This document shows, one piece after another, positions 41,771 to 46,133 of a stretch of DNA of 46,133 nucleotides (its first letter is position 1; each line of letters opens with the position of its first letter). The position numbers and the translations under genes were made by a program. The notes beneath the pieces were generated by a model that saw only the letters and a program-made list of their open reading frames with translations, was not told the origin of the DNA and did not search any database. The stretch is from an uncultured Peptococcaceae bacterium. Its GTDB lineage: Bacteria > Bacillota > Peptococcia > Peptococcales > Peptococcaceae. Where the stretch lies: assembly GCA_949743265.1 (NCBI GenBank), contig CATJSX010000096.1:1-46133 (forward strand), written 5' to 3'.

Positions 41771-41959
41771 TTAGAAACGGTTATAAATCTTCCGTTTAAA
41801 GTCAACGACCATCTGCACAACAACGCGGCTGGGTTCTTTAACTACCAGTTTTTTGCCACTGGTAAGCGAAATGACTGTATCCGGTGTTTCTTCAATAGTT
41901 TCTATTAAATCGCTGTTCAATACAAATTCATCGCTGTTAATTCCTGTTAATCTAATCAC
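41771..41959 (-). CDS. flbD: Flagellar protein FlbD (SwrD-like)
   Basis: The 62-aa protein matches the FlbD/SwrD family: MIRLTGINSDEFVLNSDLIE at the start, then PDTVISLTSGKKLVVKE. In B. subtilis the homologue raises stator-generated torque. Here it precedes motA and follows flgE by 25 nt, the usual position. Confidence 0.93.
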   Translation of the reverse strand: MIRLTGINSDEFVLNSDLIETIEETPDTVISLTSGKKLVVKEPSRVVVQMVVDFKRKIYNRF

Positions 41960-41984
41960 TTAACTGCTGCCTCCCTAAATGTGC

Positions 41985-42974
41985 TTATCGTTTCAGGTTA
42001 ACGACTTCTTCGAGCATACTATCAACTACGGAAACAATACGAGAGTTAGCTTGAAAACCGCGCTGCGTCATAATCATATCCGCAAATTCCTGTGAAATAT
42101 CGGTACCAGACATTTCTAAACCACCGGTTTTGATGGTACCCATATTATTAGTACCAGCTTGATAATAATTAACTTCACCTGTATTGCCAGTAGGCTGATA
42201 ATAGCTGTTACCAACCATTTCCAAACCGCTAGGATTGTCAAAATTTGCCATAGCGATAGCCAAACATTCTTCTTTTTCTACTCGATCTTCACCTTCTAAA
42301 GGCAATAATTCGCCGCTACCGTCTGCTGCCAAACCATAACGAATACCATCATTGCCAATACAAGTAATCATTCCGTCAGTGCCAATAGAAATATTTCGAA
42401 TTGGCAATCTACCTTCACCAGCATTGTCACCATCTTCACTTGCATCATAACGAATGGCTACTAATCCTTCGCGGTTTGCTGATTCATCCCCCAAACCGCC
42501 GACAGGTACCCCAAACACTAATTGACCAGTAGAGTCGACAAGAAAACCAGCGGAATCAAAATCAAACATCCCGACACGTGTATAATACAGATTGCCAATA
42601 GCTTCTCCGGTAAATTCATCCAGCTCTTCGCCATCTTCTGAATTTAAAGTCCCAACAATAAATAACCCTTCACCGTTAATATAACAGTCATTAGAATAAC
42701 CTGTATTAGCAAAACCCGTTTTCGCATGATTGGTATCAATGCTAGCAACTTGCGTCCCATAACCAATCTGATATGGATTCAAACCACCCACACCACCAAA
42801 AGTAGCATTAGAACCACCGCCAGAACCCAAATTTTGATAAAAAACATCGCGAAAACTGGCACGTCCTGTTTTAAATCCATACGTACTAACATTGGCGATA
42901 TTGTTGCCGATAACGTCCATTTTTGTCTGATGTGATTTTAACCCTGAAACCGCTGTATATAATGCTCTTGACAT
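41985..42974 (-). CDS. flgE: Flagellar hook protein FlgE
   Basis: The 329-aa protein has the hook N-terminus (RALYTAVSGLKSHQTKMDVIG, then NNIANVSTYGFKTGRASF) and the C-terminal box (GGLEMSGTDISQEFADMIMTQRGFQANSRI), each split here by position. The middle includes GEGLFIV and a variable D1/D2 region with Gly-rich stretches. Length suits a simple hook. flgD, its capping protein, lies 45 nt upstream. Confidence 0.93.
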   Translation of the reverse strand: MSRALYTAVSGLKSHQTKMDVIGNNIANVSTYGFKTGRASFRDVFYQNLGSGGGSNATFGGVGGLNPYQIGYGTQVASIDTNHAKTGFANTGYSNDCYINGEGLFIVGTLNSEDGEELDEFTGEAIGNLYYTRVGMFDFDSAGFLVDSTGQLVFGVPVGGLGDESANREGLVAIRYDASEDGDNAGEGRLPIRNISIGTDGMITCIGNDGIRYGLAADGSGELLPLEGEDRVEKEECLAIAMANFDNPSGLEMVGNSYYQPTGNTGEVNYYQAGTNNMGTIKTGGLEMSGTDISQEFADMIMTQRGFQANSRIVSVVDSMLEEVVNLKR

Positions 42975-43019
42975 TTTTAACCCATCTCCTTAAGAATTTG
43001 TTGTTTTATCTTGTCAACT

Positions 43020-43937
43020 TTATGCTGCTGGCGTAGTTGTTTCAGCACTGCCTGCTTCCCCTTCGTTTCCTGTCGTAGTGTCTTCTACTGGAGGATTGAC
43101 GCTGCCACCGCCAGCATTATTATCTGTACTGCCTTCTGTGCTATTTTCCGTATCGCCGCCAGTATTTTCACCTATTGACGGATTTCCTTCCGTTTTGTCT
43201 GTATTATCCTCGTTCTTATCATTGTCCGTTTTATCGGTGTCTTCTATTTTATCATTTTCTTGCTCGTCATCGTCAGGCCAAATGATGGTAATTTCCTTAT
43301 CTTTTTCAACCAAACCCATGACTTCCAAAATTTGTTCACGACTGTAAGCTTTGCCGTCAATATAGAACAAGGTCTTGCCATCATAAGTCGTCACTTTTTC
43401 AACGATACCTGTAGTAATAATGATATTACCCTTATCGTCTTTTAAGAAATTGCCGTCTTTATCATATTCGCCATAAGCAACTTCACGACCGATTAGTTCT
43501 AAGGCGTCGCCCTTTTCTGGAGTAATTACTTCCATGACTTGTGATAAATCATACTCAACGCCTTCTACCGTAACTTTAGGCGTCCCATTATATAGCGTAA
43601 CGCGTTCGACAGCGCCTTCAACAGTTTCTAATTCGCCTTCTTTATTTTCATAAGCAACAATAACGTCTTTGCCCATAAATTCAAAAGCATAAGAAGTCAT
43701 GGTCATTTCATTCATCTGATCCATGGCTTTGATCATCGCCATTTGTGTCATCTGAGCTAAAAACTGGCTATCGTCGACGGGATTCATCATATCTTGGTTT
43801 TGCAACTGAACAGAAAATAGATAATAAAAATCGTTCAGATCGAAATCATTACTGGTTTTGTTGGCATTCCTACGGGCATTACTGATACTGGTGCTATCAG
43901 TTTCCACAGCAGGCGCGGCAAAATCCATCATACTCAT
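43020..43937 (-). CDS. flgD: Flagellar hook capping protein FlgD with duplicated domain and acidic tail
   Basis: FlgD caps the growing hook. The 305-aa protein has the conserved N-terminus (FYYLFSVQLQNQDMMNPVDD, then FLAQMTQMAMIKAMDQMNEM). Two related Tudor/SH3-like segments follow (about 84-138 and 148-208, each with G(K/R)(D/E)V.VAY...V..V..Y.G...V..(E)G..Y). Its last 85 residues are almost all Asp, Glu, Asn, Thr, Gly and Ser, which is unusual for FlgD. The tail is predicted disordered. It lies 26 nt after fliK. Confidence 0.85.
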   Translation of the reverse strand: MSMMDFAAPAVETDSTSISNARRNANKTSNDFDLNDFYYLFSVQLQNQDMMNPVDDSQFLAQMTQMAMIKAMDQMNEMTMTSYAFEFMGKDVIVAYENKEGELETVEGAVERVTLYNGTPKVTVEGVEYDLSQVMEVITPEKGDALELIGREVAYGEYDKDGNFLKDDKGNIIITTGIVEKVTTYDGKTLFYIDGKAYSREQILEVMGLVEKDKEITIIWPDDDEQENDKIEDTDKTDNDKNEDNTDKTEGNPSIGENTGGDTENSTEGSTDNNAGGGSVNPPVEDTTTGNEGEAGSAETTTPAA

Positions 43938-43963
43938 TTTTCTTCACCTCGTCAGTACTGTTA

Positions 43964-45169
43964 TTAAGCAGTATAATTTAGCAAATCTTCCGTTGTTACA
44001 TCGGCTTCTACTTCTTCATCAGTTTCTTCTTCGCTAAGCAGAACCTTGGCAGTATGCTGTCCATCTTTGCGACTTTGATCAGAGCGTTGATCTTCATTTT
44101 GCTGATCATGGCTAAGATAAGGGCTAACATCCACTTCATTGACAATAACGCCTTCGTTTTCCAGTGTATTTTTCAAATCAGCAATATTGCCTAAAAGCAA
44201 ATTCTGTGCTAATTGATTATGAGTTTCTACTCTGAGCGACAAATGCCCGCTTTCAAAAATCATCTTAACGATTACTTCGCCCAATCGTTCTGGATGAAGC
44301 GTCATTACAAACTGTTGCTGACCGTCTTTCAGATTAGCAACAATTTTATCTGCTACTTGCGTTGTTGTATGACGCTGTAATAAACTAGAGCTATCATTAA
44401 CCGGAATTGTTGTTTCCGCTTCTGTCTGTGTCGTCATTACTTGCGGCGCTCTAGCAGCTGTCTGTGGCGTTTCCTCATGAATCGCTGGCATATCAGCGGC
44501 GACCGTTTCTTTGACGTCCTCTTTTGTTAATGATTGTTGTTCGCTCTGCGCTTCATTGCTATTGGTATTAACATCAACATTTTCTATTTTGACCGTTTGC
44601 TGAATTTGCTCTGGTTGTTGCTCCGGTACGGTTTGAGTCGTTTGTGTCGTATTGACTTTAGGCTGCTGTTCTTCTACCTGCAGCTTAACAGCACTAACGA
44701 CTTCTTCAGAAACGACAACATTCTGAGGCTGAACCGCCTCTACATTTTGTATCATGGGCGCGCTTTCTTCTGCCACTGGTGTAGCAACAAGTGTTGTATC
44801 AACAGGCACGTTAATCATCATCATACTCATTGCTTGCAAAACATTTTCTGCGGGCGCTTCTTCCGCTTTTGGAGCGTCTTTAGTTTCGCCTTCAGTTTTG
44901 TCAGTATTTTCTTTTGCGTCGGTTGCTTCTATATTTTCCGTTTCTTCTTTTTTATCAGCTGGCTTAGATTGATCGACTGTGCTGTCTTTCTGATTAGCGT
45001 CAGTCTTATCGCTCGTTGTTTTATCTTTTGATACGGTATCAGTGGTTTTCTTCGCCAAAATATCAGCAAAATCGCCATTTTGCCCACTACTGGTATTTTT
45101 ACTAGTAGAAGTCTTTTGTTCTTTTGACTGAAGATTTAAAGCGCTTACTTGATTTAAATTCATTAACAA
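43964..45169 (-). CDS. fliK: Flagellar hook-length control protein FliK
   Basis: FliK measures hook length and triggers the FlhB switch. The 401-aa protein has a long low-complexity N-terminal region rich in Lys, Thr, Asp, Gln and Glu (1-280), expected for the molecular ruler. Its C-terminal FliK domain (about 290-360) has FVMTLHPERLGEVIVKM and HNQLAQNLLLGNIADLKNTL. The end is Asp/Glu-rich. It lies 20 nt after fliJ. Confidence 0.92.
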   Translation of the reverse strand: MLMNLNQVSALNLQSKEQKTSTSKNTSSGQNGDFADILAKKTTDTVSKDKTTSDKTDANQKDSTVDQSKPADKKEETENIEATDAKENTDKTEGETKDAPKAEEAPAENVLQAMSMMMINVPVDTTLVATPVAEESAPMIQNVEAVQPQNVVVSEEVVSAVKLQVEEQQPKVNTTQTTQTVPEQQPEQIQQTVKIENVDVNTNSNEAQSEQQSLTKEDVKETVAADMPAIHEETPQTAARAPQVMTTQTEAETTIPVNDSSSLLQRHTTTQVADKIVANLKDGQQQFVMTLHPERLGEVIVKMIFESGHLSLRVETHNQLAQNLLLGNIADLKNTLENEGVIVNEVDVSPYLSHDQQNEDQRSDQSRKDGQHTAKVLLSEEETDEEVEADVTTEDLLNYTA

Positions 45170-45189
45170 CGCTCCTTTTTAGGGAAATT

Positions 45190-45642
45190 TTATCGGCTAG
45201 CGACGCGACCGTAAACGACGAATTCTTCTACTGCTCTTTCTTCTTCTTTAGCAGCCTGCGCTCGGTACGCCGTCCATTCTTTTTCTTTAAGTTTTTCCAA
45301 AGCAGCGACTTCTACTTTAAAGCTGAGCACCTTATCAGTAGCCGCTTTTTTTTCACGCTGCATAGCTTGTTCTCTACGTTTAAGGATATTCTCCTCATCA
45401 TGCAGTTTATTCAAGTAATCATTGTAATATAACATGACCTGTGGCGTTACGCCTCGCAAACGACTTTGCTCATAATTTTCTTTTTGCTCTTGATAGGTTT
45501 GCTGCACTTCTTTGACTTCTTCAAGAATCTGATTCAGTGCTTTAGTCACACGCCCCAAATCGCCCATTGCATTGGTTAATAATTGATTTTTGTACTTCAA
45601 AACACTTTCAAGCGAAAAATGAAAGTTCTTCATTTCATTCAC
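45190..45642 (-). CDS. fliJ: Flagellar export protein FliJ
   Basis: The 150-aa all-helical, coiled-coil protein has the FliJ N-terminal pattern (FHFSLESVLKYKN) and a charged heptad-rich body ending in EEERAVEEFV. FliJ stimulates the FliI ATPase and links it to FlhA. Position between fliI (27 nt) and fliK supports the call, since sequence conservation in this family is low. Confidence 0.9.
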   Translation of the reverse strand: MNEMKNFHFSLESVLKYKNQLLTNAMGDLGRVTKALNQILEEVKEVQQTYQEQKENYEQSRLRGVTPQVMLYYNDYLNKLHDEENILKRREQAMQREKKAATDKVLSFKVEVAALEKLKEKEWTAYRAQAAKEEERAVEEFVVYGRVASR

Positions 45643-45669
45643 CTCTAAGCTAGTTTATTTAGAATATGC

Positions 45670-46133
45670 TTAACCTTTGCCATTAGCTGCATTAACCAGC
45701 GTCTCCATCAATTGCAATGTCTCCTCAAAAGAAAAATCGTCGCCGGTCTTCTGCATCAAAAACGCGTTGATTTCATCAATATGAGCAATAGCTCTGTCAA
45801 CTTTTGGATTACTGCCTTTTTTGTAGGCACCTATGGCGATCAGATCATAATTTTCATTGTAAATCGCCAAAATATCCCTGATCTCTTTCGCCAATTTTAA
45901 TAGTTTTTCATCGCCAATATCATTCATCAAGCGGCTAATACTGGCATTAATATCAATTGCCGGGTATTGGTTACGCTGCGCCAGTGAACGAGATAAAACG
46001 ATGTGCCCGTCTAAAATACCACGCACCGTATCGGCAATTGGCTCGTTAGTGTCGTCGCCTTCTACCAAAACCGTATAAATACCCGTAATAGAGCCTTTTT
46101 CAAAATTACCGCTGCGTTCCAATAGTTTGGGCA
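45670..46133 (-). CDS. fliI: Flagellum-specific ATPase FliI, C-terminal part only (cut by the window edge)
   Basis: About 154 codons of the 3' end are present and the frame is open to the last base. It matches the F1-ATPase-beta-like FliI end: LLERSGNFEKGSITGIYTVL, then DTVRGILDGHIVLSR, and QRNQYPAIDINASISR with RLM following. The Walker A/B motifs lie beyond the right edge. FliI with FliH and FliJ powers substrate delivery to the export gate. Confidence 0.95.
   Translation of the reverse strand, partial: PKLLERSGNFEKGSITGIYTVLVEGDDTNEPIADTVRGILDGHIVLSRSLAQRNQYPAIDINASISRLMNDIGDEKLLKLAKEIRDILAIYNENYDLIAIGAYKKGSNPKVDRAIAHIDEINAFLMQKTGDDFSFEETLQLMETLVNAANGKG

Noticed and set aside
44534-45031. 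165-codon plus-strand frame inside fliK
   Set aside because: Antisense to the low-complexity part of fliK; composition explained by that bias.
1-46133. tRNA, rRNA, CRISPR, prophage or insertion-sequence genes
   Set aside because: None could be supported by eye on either strand; a tRNAscan or Infernal run would settle small RNAs.

Overview
The window looks like the chromosome of a motile, fermentative, anaerobic low-to-mid G+C Firmicute, plausibly a Negativicutes/Selenomonas-type or clostridial genome. This is inferred from gene content, not from a marker gene. The evidence is a Gram-positive-style flagellar operon (FliY, FlbD, FliO, SigD, CheC, CheD), a YlqG/YlqH pair, YqzL before RecO, HydE/HydF hydrogenase maturases, and frequent TTG/GTG starts (cheR, cheB, fliO, cheD, recO). 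No rRNA, tRNA, CRISPR array, transposase or prophage gene was seen.

Left part (1-8.1 kb). A cytoplasmic-type arylsulfate sulfotransferase lies behind a 24-bp palindrome. It is followed by typA/bipA, a perfect 20-bp bidirectional terminator, and a convergent secreted copper-amine-oxidase-N-domain protein with a consensus promoter. Next comes a minus-strand [FeFe]-hydrogenase maturation operon (TM1266-like regulator, hydE, hydF). Its upstream DNA carries a strong promoter, about 185 nt of self-complementary sequence and an intrinsic terminator. This is either a riboswitch-like leader or a free small RNA. The promoter overlaps that of the divergent comEC.

Middle part (8.5-18.3 kb). comEC, a penicillin-binding D,D-carboxypeptidase homologue whose SxxK serine is Asp, and holA come first. 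A small accessory-looking patch follows: a two-helix peptide and a lipoprotein whose 3' end contains a perfect 29-bp hairpin. Then come an NlpC/P60 protein, a small-multidrug-export family membrane protein, a nearly 900-bp non-coding stretch, and yqzL-recO plus a small unknown.

Chemotaxis operon (18.3-26.7 kb, minus). cheA-cheW-cheR-cheB continues without a clear break into three unusual genes: an M15/VanY-like peptidase lacking its catalytic Glu, a very basic Lys/Gln-rich coiled-coil membrane protein with three KDPxWxAE repeats, and a degenerate-EAL/HDOD protein. I regard this tail as the most likely place for an undescribed motility- or envelope-linked module. The divergent ylqG-ylqH pair encodes a FliK-like protein and a stand-alone FlhB C-terminal domain.

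Flagellar operon (28.7-46.1 kb, minus, running off the right edge). In transcription order it is fliI (partial)-fliJ-fliK-flgD-flgE-flbD-motA-motB-fliM-fliY-cheY-fliO-fliP-fliQ-fliR-flhB-flhA-sigD-flgF-like-flgG-like-cheC-cheD. Nearly all spacings are under 50 nt and a terminator follows cheD. motA/motB sit where fliL is often found, and flhF/flhG are missing between flhA and sigD. Together these genes supply export gate, hook, switch, stator, late sigma factor and adaptation proteins; flagellin, chemoreceptors and most rod/ring genes are not in the window.
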